DNA of 64,000 bases from [Clostridium] clostridioforme AGR2157 (GCF_000424325.1 NZ_AUJR01000007.1:86156-150155); one strand, 5' to 3'; shown: positions 33,155-42,313, counted from the stretch's first letter. Notes: a model not told the origin generated them from the sequence alone. Translations and numbers: made by a program.

Positions 33155-34381
33155 ATGCAGATTTACGAAGAACTGGTTGCCAGGGGCCTCATTGCCCAGG
33201 TGACCAACGAAGAAGAAATTAAGAAAATGGTCAACGAGGGAAAGGCCGTATTCTATATCGGCTTCGACCCCACAGCTGACAGCCTCCATGTAGGCCACTT
33301 CATGGCACTCTGCCTGATGAAGCGCCTTCAGATGGCAGGCAACAAGCCCATTGCACTGATTGGCGGAGGCACGGGCATGATTGGGGACCCGTCGGGACGT
33401 TCAGATATGCGCACCATGATGACCCCTGAAATCATCCAGCATAACTGTGACTGCTTCAAAAAGCAGATGAGCCGTTTCATCGATTTCTCAGAGGGAAAGG
33501 CCATGATGGTGAACAATGCAAAATGGCTCATGGGCCTTAACTATATTGAATTCCTCAGGGAGGTTGGACCTCATTTTTCCGTCAACAACATGCTGCGGGC
33601 TGAGTGCTACAAGCAGAGGATGGAGAAGGGCTTAAGCTTCCTGGAATTCAACTACATGATTATGCAGAGCTATGACTTCTATGAGCTGTTTAAACGGTAC
33701 GGCTGCAACATGCAGTTTGGCGGCGATGACCAGTGGAGCAACATGCTGGGCGGAACTGAACTGATTCGCCGTAAGCTGGGAAAGGATGCACATGCCATGA
33801 CCATTACCCTGCTCCTTAACTCCGAGGGCAAGAAGATGGGTAAGACACAGTCCGGCGCCGTGTGGCTGGATCCTGAGAAGACATCACCCTTTGATTTCTA
33901 TCAGTACTGGAGGAATGTGGGGGATTCGGATGTTCTTAAGTGCCTGCGCATGCTTACCTTCCTTCCTCTGGAGCAGATTGACGAGATGGATAAGTGGGAA
34001 GGCAGCCAGTTAAACCAGGCAAAGGAGATACTGGCATTCGAGCTTACAAAGCTGGTGCACGGCGAGGAAGAGGCTGCCAAGGCACAGGAAGGCGCCAGGG
34101 CTCTGTTTGCAGCAGGAGCAAGCACCGAGAACATACCTGCTTTCGAACTTTTAGAAGAGGACTTTACAGAGGGAACCATTGATATCTTAAGCATCCTTAA
34201 CAAGTCCGGTCTGGCAGCGTCCCGTTCTGAGGCCAGAAGGAACGTGGAACAGGGCGGTGTGTCCGTGGACGGAAATCCTGTAAAGGATATCAAGGCCGTA
34301 TTCTCCAGGGAACAGTTTGCCGGAGATGGCATGGTCGTCAAGCGCGGCAAGAAGAATTTCAAGAAGATTGTATTGAAATAA
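33155..34381 (+). CDS. tyrS: tyrosyl-tRNA synthetase
   Basis: A 408-residue class I synthetase with the HIGH motif as HVGH (near residue 48), the Tyr-binding YDF segment, the KMSKS motif as KKMGKT and a C-terminal S4 RNA-binding domain (about residues 345-408). AGAGGAGAAAATCACC precedes the ATG. Control by the Tyr T-box upstream fits the assignment. Confidence 0.97.
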   Translation: MQIYEELVARGLIAQVTNEEEIKKMVNEGKAVFYIGFDPTADSLHVGHFMALCLMKRLQMAGNKPIALIGGGTGMIGDPSGRSDMRTMMTPEIIQHNCDCFKKQMSRFIDFSEGKAMMVNNAKWLMGLNYIEFLREVGPHFSVNNMLRAECYKQRMEKGLSFLEFNYMIMQSYDFYELFKRYGCNMQFGGDDQWSNMLGGTELIRRKLGKDAHAMTITLLLNSEGKKMGKTQSGAVWLDPEKTSPFDFYQYWRNVGDSDVLKCLRMLTFLPLEQIDEMDKWEGSQLNQAKEILAFELTKLVHGEEEAAKAQEGARALFAAGASTENIPAFELLEEDFTEGTIDILSILNKSGLAASRSEARRNVEQGGVSVDGNPVKDIKAVFSREQFAGDGMVVKRGKKNFKKIVLK

Positions 34382-34456
34382 TGGTTGGCGGATGCGCCGG
34401 GAATTCACCCTGGATGTCATCATGAGTAGTCCAAAGGTTTGAGAGGAGGGTACCGG

Positions 34457-35203
34457 ATGAGACGGTATATGTCTGTTAAGCGGTTAGGCGCGCTGGTCCT
34501 GGCGGCAGTGCTCAGTGTGTCGGCTGCGTTTGTCTCAGAGGCAGCGGCCTCGTTTAAGGCTGAGGTGCCTGTTACCCTGCATTTGGATGTTAACAGCAGA
34601 AGGACCACGATTTACGATGGATATTCGTCCTATCTGCTTGGGTACAGGGTATCGGAATACGATACGTTCACAGTTACAAAGGACAAAAGTGATGTGGACC
34701 TGAATGAAGTGACACTGAATTATTATCTTGTCACCTATAGGGGCGAGACCCAGAAGTATCTGGAGTGTACGGTGTACGGCTTAAAGGAAGGAACCCATTA
34801 CCCTGTAATCCGGCCGGAGACCGTTGAAAAAGAGCGGTCCGCTGAGGGGGATTACAACTACCTGGATCAATGTTATATTGTAGAGTTCTGCTATCAGGAT
34901 AAAAAGGAAAGCCGGTATTTCATGCTGCTTCCTGAGGAGGACATGAGCAACTACCGGAACATACTGCTGGGCAAGTGGAACAAGGATGTGCGCGGCTGGA
35001 GGTATCTGTATCAGGATGAATACCTTACATCCTGGGCCATGATTAATGACAAGTGGTATTTTTTCGGCACGGACGGCTATATGAAGACCGGCTGGCTGGA
35101 ATACAAGGGACAGTGGTATTATATGGACCCTGAAAACGGAGTGATGCAGACGAACCGCATCATTGACGGTTACCAGCTGGATAGCAGCGGCGTCAGAATC
35201 TGA
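34457..35203 (+). CDS. secreted protein with choline-binding-type repeats
   Basis: A 248-residue secreted protein with a signal peptide (about residues 1-27, cleaved near SEAAA), a central domain of about 150 residues that I do not recognise, and two or three C-terminal aromatic repeats (WAMINDKWYFFGTDGYMKTG, then WLEYKGQWYYMD) of the glucan/choline-binding type. It is likely to be held at the cell wall. AGAGGAGGGTACCGG precedes the ATG. Confidence 0.75.
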   Translation: MRRYMSVKRLGALVLAAVLSVSAAFVSEAAASFKAEVPVTLHLDVNSRRTTIYDGYSSYLLGYRVSEYDTFTVTKDKSDVDLNEVTLNYYLVTYRGETQKYLECTVYGLKEGTHYPVIRPETVEKERSAEGDYNYLDQCYIVEFCYQDKKESRYFMLLPEEDMSNYRNILLGKWNKDVRGWRYLYQDEYLTSWAMINDKWYFFGTDGYMKTGWLEYKGQWYYMDPENGVMQTNRIIDGYQLDSSGVRI

Positions 35204-35266
35204 GGCCGGGACGGTTTAAGTTTCTGAGCCTGGGAACAGGATTTTAGACAGGAAAAGGATAATATA

Positions 35267-35315
35267 AAAGACGGCGGGGCAGCGTATTCCGAGAGGACGC
35301 TGCCCCGCTGTCTTT
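35267..35315. terminator. strong bidirectional terminator
   Basis: A 19-bp stem (AAAGACGGCGGGGCAGCGT against its complement, one G-U pair) between convergent genes, with A/T-rich ends. Confidence 0.9.
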
Positions 35316-35346
35316 ATAAGGGGGCTGGCGTATTCTTATGTATGCC

Positions 35347-35913
35347 TTACCGGAACAAAATCCCCAGGTGTTCCAACAGTATCTTGAATCCCATGAGGAT
35401 GAGGATGGCGCCGCCTGCCAGCTCGGCTTTGGATTTATAGCGGCATCCAAATGCGTTGCCTGCCTTTACGCCTGCCACGGACAGAAGGAAGGTGACGCTT
35501 CCGATAAAGGATACAGCGGGGAGGATGTCAACATTCAGGAAGGCAAAGGTCACGCCCACGGCCAGGGCATCTATGCTGGTGGCAATGGCCAGAAGCACCA
35601 TGTTTTTAACATCCAGGTCCGCGTTTGGACATTCCTCTTCTTGGCTGAAGGATTCTTTTACCATGTTTGCGCCGATAACAGCCAGCAGGATGAAGGCCAC
35701 CCAGTGGTCGTAAGCCCGTATGGCCAGGCTGAAGCTGGAGCCCAGGAAATACCCGAAAAGGGGCATGGCGGCCTGGAATCCGCCGAAGTACAGCCCCGCC
35801 AAAAGGGCGCCCTTCCAGTTCATTTTAGGCATGGACAGGCCCTTACAGACAGATACCGCAAACGCGTCCATGGACAGACCTACGGCGATGACGAACAGTT
35901 CAGCTAATGACAT
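35347..35913 (-). CDS. mntP: manganese efflux pump MntP
   Basis: A 188-residue, six-helix membrane protein with the two family Asp motifs in [10 protein letters not shown] and [10 protein letters not shown]. MntP exports Mn2+. Its leader carries a yybP-ykoY Mn2+ riboswitch, the known control element of this gene family, which strengthens the assignment. GGGAGGAATCATT precedes the start. Confidence 0.97.
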   Translation of the reverse strand: MSLAELFVIAVGLSMDAFAVSVCKGLSMPKMNWKGALLAGLYFGGFQAAMPLFGYFLGSSFSLAIRAYDHWVAFILLAVIGANMVKESFSQEEECPNADLDVKNMVLLAIATSIDALAVGVTFAFLNVDILPAVSFIGSVTFLLSVAGVKAGNAFGCRYKSKAELAGGAILILMGFKILLEHLGILFR

Positions 35914-35956
35914 AATGATTCCTCCCTGGTGATGTTTTAATATATGGATTGTGGTA

Positions 35957-36092
35957 TAAAAAAGGACCCACCTACAGCCTTGGAATGCTGTAGATAAGTC
36001 TCATTGTTTCAAATAAAGCCAGATAGAAACTATCAGTATGTTGACCTTATTACATGCCCGGCAGGGCGGGGCATGCCAATTACTCCCTTATC
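35957..36092 (-). promoter_or_regulatory. yybP-ykoY manganese riboswitch with terminator
   Basis: Read on the minus strand, the P1 helix GATAAG/CTTATC (36087-36092 with 35993-35998) encloses the conserved elements GGGAGTA, GGTCAACATACTGATAG and ATGAGAC and two further hairpins (ATGCCC/GGGCAT and GATAG/CTATC). These are the signature strings of the Mn2+-sensing yybP-ykoY family. A terminator hairpin (CTACAGC/GCTGTAG) and a T-run follow (35957-35990). High Mn2+ should let transcription continue into mntP. Confidence 0.93.
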
Positions 36093-36101
36093 ACTTGCTC
36101 C

Positions 36102-36130
36102 ATTTTAAAGGAGGGGCCTGGAAATGTCAA
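36102..36130 (-). promoter_or_regulatory. promoter of the mntP riboswitch leader
   Basis: On the minus strand: TTGACA (complement of 36125-36130), 17-bp spacer, TAAAAT (complement of 36102-36107), just before the riboswitch. Confidence 0.85.
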
Positions 36131-36164
36131 GAAAATTCGCAGGTTTTCATGGCCTTTTAACCCA

Positions 36165-36193
36165 TTGTAAAAAACGCGGTCCTGTGATATAAC
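36165..36193 (+). promoter_or_regulatory. promoter of the MATE exporter gene
   Basis: TTGTAA (36165-36170), 17-bp spacer, TATAAC (36188-36193). Confidence 0.7.
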
Positions 36194-36254
36194 TGATAAG
36201 AACATATGCCATGGATTGGCATGGAGAAAGAATGACACAGGGAGTTAAAAGAAG

Positions 36255-37613
36255 ATGAAAAAGTCTTATGAGATTGACATGACAAGCGGCCCGCTTCTGG
36301 GCAAAATCCTTTTATTTTCCATTCCTTTGATGCTGTCGGGCATATTGCAGCTGCTGTTTAATGCAGCGGACATCATCGTGGTGGGCCGTTTTGCCGGCAG
36401 CGGGGCTCTGGCGGCAGTGGGCTCCACATCTTCGCTCATCAACCTATTAATTAATGTATTCGTGGGACTCTCAGTTGGTGTCAATGTGCTGGTGGCCCGG
36501 TATTACGGGGCCCAGAATGACAGGGACGTCAGCGAGACCGTCCACACGGCGGTGACCACCAGCATTGTAAGCGGCCTTATTCTGGTGGTGCTGGGAATCC
36601 TTCTGGCAAACCCGCTGCTGCGCCTTATGGGAACTCCTGAGGACGTCCTGGGCCAGTCGGTCCTCTATATGAGGATATACTTCCTGGGCATGCCGGTACT
36701 TATGGTCTACAACTTCGGCGCAGCCATTCTGAGGGCCATCGGGGATACCAGGAGGCCCCTGTATTTCCTCTTTGCCTCCGGCGTGGTGAATGTGTGCCTG
36801 AACCTGTTCTTTGTGGTTGTGCTGGGAATGGGTGTGGACGGTGTGGCCTGGGCCACGGTCATATCAGAACACATCTCCGCCTTTCTGGTCCTGAAGAGCC
36901 TGATGGGTGCTCCGGGAGCCCTGAAGCTGGATTTGAGGCAGCTGCGGATTCACCCCAGGAAGCTGAGACGAATCGTAAAAATCGGACTTCCCGCAGGCAT
37001 GCAGGGAGCCATATTCTCCATTTCCAATGTGCTGATTCAGTCCTCGGTCAACTCCTTTGGCTCCATTGCCATGGCCGGGAACACGGCCTCCTCCAACATT
37101 GAGGGCTTTGTCTATACGGCTATGAATGCGGTGTACCAGACCAACCTGAGCTTTACCAGCCAGAATCTGGGCGGCAGGAAGTACAGCAGGATTAATAAAA
37201 TCATGTACATATGCCTGGGGGTAGTTACGGCCGTGGGCGTAATTCTGGGACTCACAGCCGTGGCCGCGGGAAACGGGCTTTTGCATATCTATTCCTCAGA
37301 CCCTGAGGTGCTGCACTACGGGATGCTGAGGCTGGAGATCATCTGCGGAACCTATTTCCTGTGCGGAATCATGGACTGCATGGTGGGAAGCCTGAGAGGG
37401 CTGGGATACTCCATCATCCCCATGTTTGTATCCCTCACAGGGGCATGCGGATTCAGGGTGCTCTGGGTATTCACCGTATTTGCGGCGTACCGTTCCCTGG
37501 ACGTGCTGTACCTGTCCTATCCTGTCTCCTGGGCCATCACAGCCCTTGCCCATATGGTGACATTCCATAAGATACGGCGCAAGATCCCAAGGCAGGACGC
37601 TGTCTCCATGTAG
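36255..37613 (+). CDS. MATE-family multidrug exporter
   Basis: A 452-residue protein with twelve predicted membrane helices in two homologous halves. MATE features include GPLLGKILLFSIPLMLSGIL at the start, NAADIIVVGRFAG and the VGxxVNVLVARYYGA segment. MATE carriers export drugs or metabolites with Na+ or H+. The gene stands alone with its own promoter; the substrate is unknown. Confidence 0.93.
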   Translation: MKKSYEIDMTSGPLLGKILLFSIPLMLSGILQLLFNAADIIVVGRFAGSGALAAVGSTSSLINLLINVFVGLSVGVNVLVARYYGAQNDRDVSETVHTAVTTSIVSGLILVVLGILLANPLLRLMGTPEDVLGQSVLYMRIYFLGMPVLMVYNFGAAILRAIGDTRRPLYFLFASGVVNVCLNLFFVVVLGMGVDGVAWATVISEHISAFLVLKSLMGAPGALKLDLRQLRIHPRKLRRIVKIGLPAGMQGAIFSISNVLIQSSVNSFGSIAMAGNTASSNIEGFVYTAMNAVYQTNLSFTSQNLGGRKYSRINKIMYICLGVVTAVGVILGLTAVAAGNGLLHIYSSDPEVLHYGMLRLEIICGTYFLCGIMDCMVGSLRGLGYSIIPMFVSLTGACGFRVLWVFTVFAAYRSLDVLYLSYPVSWAITALAHMVTFHKIRRKIPRQDAVSM

Positions 37614-37671
37614 CCTGTACTTCTGTGATAAATGATTGATAAACTTTGATAGAAAGGGAATTTTCCTCAAT

Positions 37672-39084
37672 ATGCTGTTTAGTTCACTGACGTTTGTATG
37701 GTTTTTCCTTCCGGCCCTGGCCCTGATATACAATATCTCGCCGGGGAGGAAGCTTAAGAATGGGGTTCTGCTCATAGCCAGCCTTGTGTTTTACAGCTGG
37801 GGCGAGCCGCGGTATGTGGTCCTGGTGATTATTTCCATCCTGCTCAACTATGGGTTTGGCCTGGCACTGGATGGCTGCGGGGAAAGGAGAGGGCTTAAGA
37901 AGGCGGTATTTGTCCTGAGCATCCTGGTTAACCTGGGGCTTTTGGGGTATTTTAAATATTTCAACTTCTTCCTGGAACTGGCCATGTCCGTCCTGGGGCG
38001 CCAGGGCTTTACGCCAAGGGATATCGCGCTGCCTATCGGCATATCATTTTACACCTTCCAGTCCATCTCCTACCTGGCGGATACCTTCCGGGGGGAGAAT
38101 CCCGCCCAGAGAAATGTGTTTCGTCTGGCACTGTATATCTCTTTGTTTCCCCAGATACTTTCCGGTCCCATTGTCAAGTATCATGAGCTGGAACCGCAGA
38201 TTGGGGACCGGCAGGAGAGCCTGTCCATGCATGCCTACGGCATCAAGCGTTTTGTGTACGGACTGGTGAAGAAAATGGTATTTGCCAACATGTTCGGCCA
38301 GGTGGTGGACCGTATGTTTGACCTGCCCCTGGAACAGCTGGGCACGGTCACGGTATGGCTGGCTGTGATTCTGTACAGCTTTCAGATTTACTATGATTTT
38401 TCCGGGTATTCCGACATGGCCATCGGCCTGGGCAGGATGTTCGGCTTTACCTACAAGGAGAACTTCAATTATCCGTATCTGTCGGCCTCTGTCAGCGAGT
38501 TCTGGAGGCGCTGGCATATCTCCCTTTCCACCTGGTTCAGGCAGTATCTGTACATTCCCCTGGGAGGCAACCGAAAGGGACTGGCACGCACCTGCGTAAA
38601 TCTTTTCCTGGTATTCCTGGCAACGGGACTGTGGCACGGGGCCAGCATGAACTTCATATGCTGGGGCGTATATTACGGCATCCTTATTGTGGCGGAACGG
38701 CTGTGGATTGGCAGGATTTTAGAAAAAAATCCCCTGAAGCTCCTGAATCATCTGTATACCCTTGCGGCAGTGGCAGTGGGCTGGCTGCTGTTTCGGGTGG
38801 ATACCCTGCACAATGGGAAGATACTGTTAAAGGCAATGCTGATTCCCAGTAAGGGACTGTGGAATCCGCGGATTTTCGCGGATAACCGCATACTGTTTCT
38901 GCTGGTTCCGGCAGTGGTATTCTGCGGTCCCATCCAGCAGCTGATGCCCCGTCTCAAGGCCCGGCTGTTCGACGAGGAGAACATCACCGCGGCGGATGCG
39001 GCTGTGATGGCAGCGCTTTTGCTGCTGGGGACCCTTCTCATGGTCAGCAGCACCTATCAGGCTTTTATTTATTTCAGATTTTAG
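37672..39084 (+). CDS. MBOAT-family O-acyltransferase (AlgI/DltB-like)
   Basis: A 470-residue membrane acyltransferase with the family blocks GISFYTFQSISYL, YYDFSGYSDMAIG, FWRRWHISLSTWFR and the catalytic His in GLWHGAS (near residue 322). It passes an acyl group, usually acetyl, across the membrane to a partner that modifies a surface polymer. The partner is probably the AlgX/DltD-like protein encoded 25 bp downstream. The ATG at 37672 was taken since the upstream extension begins only with TTG; its ribosome site GAAAGGG is rather far (13 bp). Confidence 0.92.
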   Translation: MLFSSLTFVWFFLPALALIYNISPGRKLKNGVLLIASLVFYSWGEPRYVVLVIISILLNYGFGLALDGCGERRGLKKAVFVLSILVNLGLLGYFKYFNFFLELAMSVLGRQGFTPRDIALPIGISFYTFQSISYLADTFRGENPAQRNVFRLALYISLFPQILSGPIVKYHELEPQIGDRQESLSMHAYGIKRFVYGLVKKMVFANMFGQVVDRMFDLPLEQLGTVTVWLAVILYSFQIYYDFSGYSDMAIGLGRMFGFTYKENFNYPYLSASVSEFWRRWHISLSTWFRQYLYIPLGGNRKGLARTCVNLFLVFLATGLWHGASMNFICWGVYYGILIVAERLWIGRILEKNPLKLLNHLYTLAAVAVGWLLFRVDTLHNGKILLKAMLIPSKGLWNPRIFADNRILFLLVPAVVFCGPIQQLMPRLKARLFDEENITAADAAVMAALLLLGTLLMVSSTYQAFIYFRF

Positions 39085-39109
39085 TCCATATGGAAAGTGA
39101 GCAGTACCT

Positions 39110-40204
39110 ATGATGAAAAAGATTATGATTGCGGGGTTCTGGGCCCTGCTTCTGATACCCAATCTGCTGTTTCCCTTTGTGAAGGGAAGCAGCCAGACAG
39201 GCACCGGGGAAAACAGGAACCTGGCAGAGTTTCCCGTGTTTTCACCGGATACATATGAGGCGTATCCGGCTGCGGTCAACAGCTATATCAATGATCACGC
39301 GGCATTCAGGAACCTGTTTCTGAGCATGAATTCCATCATTAACTTAAAGCTGTTCGGCTATGCGGATTCCCAGGACGTGATTGTGGGAAAGGATGGCTGG
39401 TACTTTTTTGCCGGGGGCATGAGCCTGTATGACGCCCTGGGAACCCAGCCCTTTTACCCGGACGACGCTGCCTGGATTGGCGGCCAGGTAATAAAGGCGG
39501 CCAGATATTATGAGAGCCAGGGCATACCCTTCCTCATGATGATTGCTCCCAACAAGGAAGGAATCTACAGGGAATATATGCCGGATGCATATAAGCGGGT
39601 CTGGGATGGAAACCGGCCCCGGCAGCTGGAGGATTACATCCGGGAGCACTCGGATGTGACGGTTCTGGACCCCAGGGAGTACTTTAACACGAACCGGGAT
39701 TATGTGTGGTATTATAAGACGGATACTCACTGGAACAGCGCGGGAGGATATGCGGCAGGTCAGATGCTCATAGAAGCCTTGGGAGGAACACCGCTGCCCA
39801 TAGAGGATGTGCAGGTGGATTATATCAAAGGAGCCCCAGGAGACCTGGCCAATCTGTTCCACCTGCCTGAGAAATACTGCGATGACCAGATTGCCCTTGT
39901 AAGCGGGTATCACGAAGACCTTGAGGCCACGGTGCAGGATGTAAACGGGGATAAGAATATTGTCCATACAAGTACATCCGGGGCGCCGGATAAGCGCCGG
40001 ATTGCCGTTATACGGGATTCCTTTGGGACAGCCCTCATGGATTTTCTGCCCAGGTATTTTGCCAATGTGGACTTTTATCATTGGCAGGCCTTTGACCGGT
40101 CACTTCTGGAGGAGAACCCTCCGGATGCAGTGATATATCTGATTGTGGAGCGGGACCTGACCAGGATTCCCCAGGATGTGGGGAAGATGGTGCCGGAAGA
40201 ATAA
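39110..40204 (+). CDS. AlgX/AlgJ-like SGNH acetyltransferase partner
   Basis: A 364-residue protein with a signal anchor at residues 1-24 and an SGNH-like extracellular domain. The family signature DTHWN (in YYKTDTHWNSAGG, near residue 204) and the Ser of IRDSFGTALM (near residue 303) are present. It should transfer acetyl groups delivered by the MBOAT protein to an exopolysaccharide or wall polymer. The two genes form an operon. Its stop codon overlaps the start of a ribokinase remnant by 5 bp, marking a deletion joint. Confidence 0.85.
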   Translation: MMKKIMIAGFWALLLIPNLLFPFVKGSSQTGTGENRNLAEFPVFSPDTYEAYPAAVNSYINDHAAFRNLFLSMNSIINLKLFGYADSQDVIVGKDGWYFFAGGMSLYDALGTQPFYPDDAAWIGGQVIKAARYYESQGIPFLMMIAPNKEGIYREYMPDAYKRVWDGNRPRQLEDYIREHSDVTVLDPREYFNTNRDYVWYYKTDTHWNSAGGYAAGQMLIEALGGTPLPIEDVQVDYIKGAPGDLANLFHLPEKYCDDQIALVSGYHEDLEATVQDVNGDKNIVHTSTSGAPDKRRIAVIRDSFGTALMDFLPRYFANVDFYHWQAFDRSLLEENPPDAVIYLIVERDLTRIPQDVGKMVPEE

Positions 40205-40460
40205 AGATACCTATAGTGTGGACCACTTTGTCAGGGGCGGGGAGACTATGTCCTCGGCAGAAATGCATGTGTTTTCAGGCGGCAAGGGACTGAACCAGTC
40301 CATCGCCTTGAGTAAGAGCGGGGCAGAGGTATGGCACGCGGGGGCCATCGGCACCGGGGATGGGGATTTTCTCATCCGCCAGTTAAAGGAAGCCGGGGTG
40401 AAATCATACCTGTATCCGGTGGGAATAGGTATCTTTTTTGGAAAAAATCAGAATATTTAA
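40200..40460 (+). pseudogene. ribokinase remnant, both ends missing
   Basis: The stretch DTYSVDHFVRGGET with VFSGGKGLNQSIALSKSG and then GAIGTGDGDFLIRQL is the N-terminal third of a ribokinase (RbsK-type GGKGxNQ substrate motif). About ten N-terminal codons are lost where the frame meets the end of the AlgX-like gene, and the catalytic C-terminal two thirds are absent. It cannot be an active kinase. Confidence 0.85.
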
Positions 40461-40570
40461 ACAATTAACACAAATAAAAGGTTAAGATGTGTATTAAAAC
40501 GAAAACAATTGTAATAAAATGGATTCAAATATTAATAAACTAAATAAATAATAAAAAAATCAAAAAAGTG

Positions 40571-40599
40571 TTGACAAATACGGGAGCATTTACTATAAT
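40571..40599 (+). promoter_or_regulatory. near-consensus promoter of the putative large ncRNA
   Basis: A perfect TTGACA (40571-40576), 17-bp spacer and perfect TATAAT (40594-40599), preceded by more than 50 bp of A/T tracts resembling UP elements. It is among the strongest promoters in the window, and no gene follows it. Confidence 0.9.
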
Positions 40600-40605
40600 G
40601 AAAAC

Positions 40606-41236
40606 AACAAAAGAACAGAGAACAAAAGATTTCAAGGAACTGTAGACAATCAGTTCACAAGTAATAAAATCCAAGCAAAGGAGGTACGGACCGCCAAAGA
40701 CTTAAATTTCGTTTCATTTATAATTTAAAGTAATTTAATTGTAAATGAGACCAGGAAAAACCAATCTACAAAAGTGAAACGCTCAAACAGATAAGTAATT
40801 TTAAGAAGTTGATTTAAAGAAACAAGAATCCAATCGGTTGGTAAACAATTCAAGAAGTAGCAATAAAGATACAGACTGTTGAGTGAAGCATTTATAAACA
40901 AGTGAATGATTGAATTTGTAACACTATCTCAAGAGTATCAGAACAATTAAATTCGGTTTAGTGATATGACGAGAAAGTATTATTAGACGAAAGATGATAC
41001 CGGATAGTAAAGAAAAAGCAATAAAAGAAATGAATCAGACATAAGTGAAGAAATGCAGAAGTAGGAGCGAAGTAACAGAACGTAGAATGGTGTAACAATT
41101 TAATATAGAAAAGCCAGAAATAATTAAAAGAATTGTTTCAGAAAAGAGAGGTTTAGTCCAATGGACGAAATAGTTAGAAGACGGATATCGTAATCTGAGA
41201 ACGTGGTTAGTCAAGGATTCGATATCCGTTTTCATG
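40606..41236 (+). ncRNA. putative large structured non-coding RNA (ROOL/GOLLD-like size class)
   Basis: About 630 nt between a strong promoter and an intrinsic terminator, markedly AT- and purine-rich against GC-rich neighbours, with stops in all forward frames. Helices seen: GAACTG/CAGTTC (about 40637-40656); a 15-bp helix 40711-40725 with 40737-40751 held by wobble pairs; CCAA-TCGG-TTGG at 40830-40841; ATTCGGT/ACCGGAT (40951-40957 with 40999-41005) enclosing GTATTA/TGATAC; AACAATT/AATTGTT (41094-41100 with 41131-41137); and GTCC-AAT-GGAC near 41156. Size, richness in helices and isolation resemble the ornate large RNAs ROOL and GOLLD of Firmicutes. Family identity is not proved. Confidence 0.7.
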
Positions 41237-41242
41237 TTTTTA
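41181..41242 (+). terminator. terminator of the putative ncRNA
   Basis: ACGGATATCG pairs perfectly with CGATATCCGT over a 29-nt loop, followed by TTTTCATGTTTTT. Confidence 0.85.
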
Positions 41243-41280
41243 TTCGTTTGGGGAGCTTTTAAGGAGAGTAAGACGGGATG

Positions 41281-41311
41281 GCGCAGCCGGATGAGGCAGG
41301 CGCTTTTTTTT
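41281..41311 (+). terminator. second terminator hairpin
   Basis: GCGC and GCC pair with GGC and GCGC around GGATGA, followed by eight T. It backs up the ncRNA terminator and also borders the convergent radical SAM gene. Confidence 0.75.
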
Positions 41312-41344
41312 CGTTCTGAAACCCGATCCCCCGGCCCTAATACC

Positions 41345-42298
41345 TTAGAGTCCTTCCAAATCAAAGGGAGGAGTGTATTCTTCCCTGGCACTGCTTTTTT
41401 CCTGCATGAAGCCTTCGGTGAGCCCCAGACGGATGGCGGCATCCACCACCTTGTCATATTCGTATGATGTGATACACCGGTTTAGTTCCGGGAATTCCCG
41501 GTTTTTGATGTAGGGAGTGTACTGGCTCATAAGGCTAATCATATACCGGCCGCGGGGCAGATTGTCACTTATCCATTCCAACAGGGCAACGGAGTCATGG
41601 CGTTGTCCCGGCAGGACCATGTGACGGATGATGACGCCTTTTGACAGCAGTCCGGGAGAAGCAGACTGGTAAACAGGGGCGCCGGTCTGGTCGATCATCT
41701 GCCGGATGGCGGCAGCGGCTGTCTCAAAATAGTCCTTTGCCCTGGAATATCTCTGGGCCAGACGGTTATCATAGTACTTGAAGTCAGGCAGCCATATGTC
41801 CACATAATCCTTTAATGCCTTTACCGTCTCCACCCGCTCATAGCCGCCGCAGTTATAGACCACGGGTATGGTAAGCTTAAAGCGTACCTGGTCCAGGGCG
41901 GAGATAATATGAGGCAGGTACTGGGTGGGTGTCACCAGGTTTATGTTATATGCCCCCTGGTCCTGGAGGCGGAGGAACGCCTGGCCCAGCTCCTTTGCGG
42001 TCATCTCCCGGCCGAAATGTCCGCTGCTGATTCGGTGATTCTGGCAGAAACAGCAGCCCAGGGTACAGCCGGAGAAGAATACAGTGCCGCTGCCGCCGGG
42101 TGCCGCTAAGCCGTCGCCGGAATCCGCAGATCCGCTGATGCAGGGCTCCTCCCAGTGGTGGAGGGCGGCCCTTGCAGCCGTAAGGACGTCGCCGCAGCCG
42201 CAGAAGCCCGCGGCGCGGCTGCGGTCGGCTTTGCACATCCTGGGGCAGAGGCTGCAGTTTCTGTATGTGTCAAAGGAAAGGATATCGGGTGTATTCAT
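41345..42298 (-). CDS. radical SAM protein, PflA-related (COG1313 type)
   Basis: The 317-residue protein has an N-terminal Cys-rich stretch (CSLCPRMC, then FCGCG) and the radical SAM cluster motif in GCTLGCCFCQN (CxxxCxxC). This matches the PflX/COG1313 group related to glycyl-radical-enzyme activases. Its target is unknown, and no glycyl radical enzyme is nearby. The ATG at 42298 has AAGGGG 11 bp upstream; a TTG three codons earlier is an alternative. It sits behind the AraC-type regulator gene with a 15-bp gap and may share its transcript. Confidence 0.85.
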   Translation of the reverse strand: MNTPDILSFDTYRNCSLCPRMCKADRSRAAGFCGCGDVLTAARAALHHWEEPCISGSADSGDGLAAPGGSGTVFFSGCTLGCCFCQNHRISSGHFGREMTAKELGQAFLRLQDQGAYNINLVTPTQYLPHIISALDQVRFKLTIPVVYNCGGYERVETVKALKDYVDIWLPDFKYYDNRLAQRYSRAKDYFETAAAAIRQMIDQTGAPVYQSASPGLLSKGVIIRHMVLPGQRHDSVALLEWISDNLPRGRYMISLMSQYTPYIKNREFPELNRCITSYEYDKVVDAAIRLGLTEGFMQEKSSAREEYTPPFDLEGL

Positions 42299-42313
42299 GT
42301 CAGTCAAATCCCC

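Noticed and set aside
40461..41345. Short protein-coding genes in the AT-rich region
   Set aside because: Forward frames are broken by many stops; the only longer minus-strand frame (near 41035-41457) overlaps the radical SAM gene end and the terminators.
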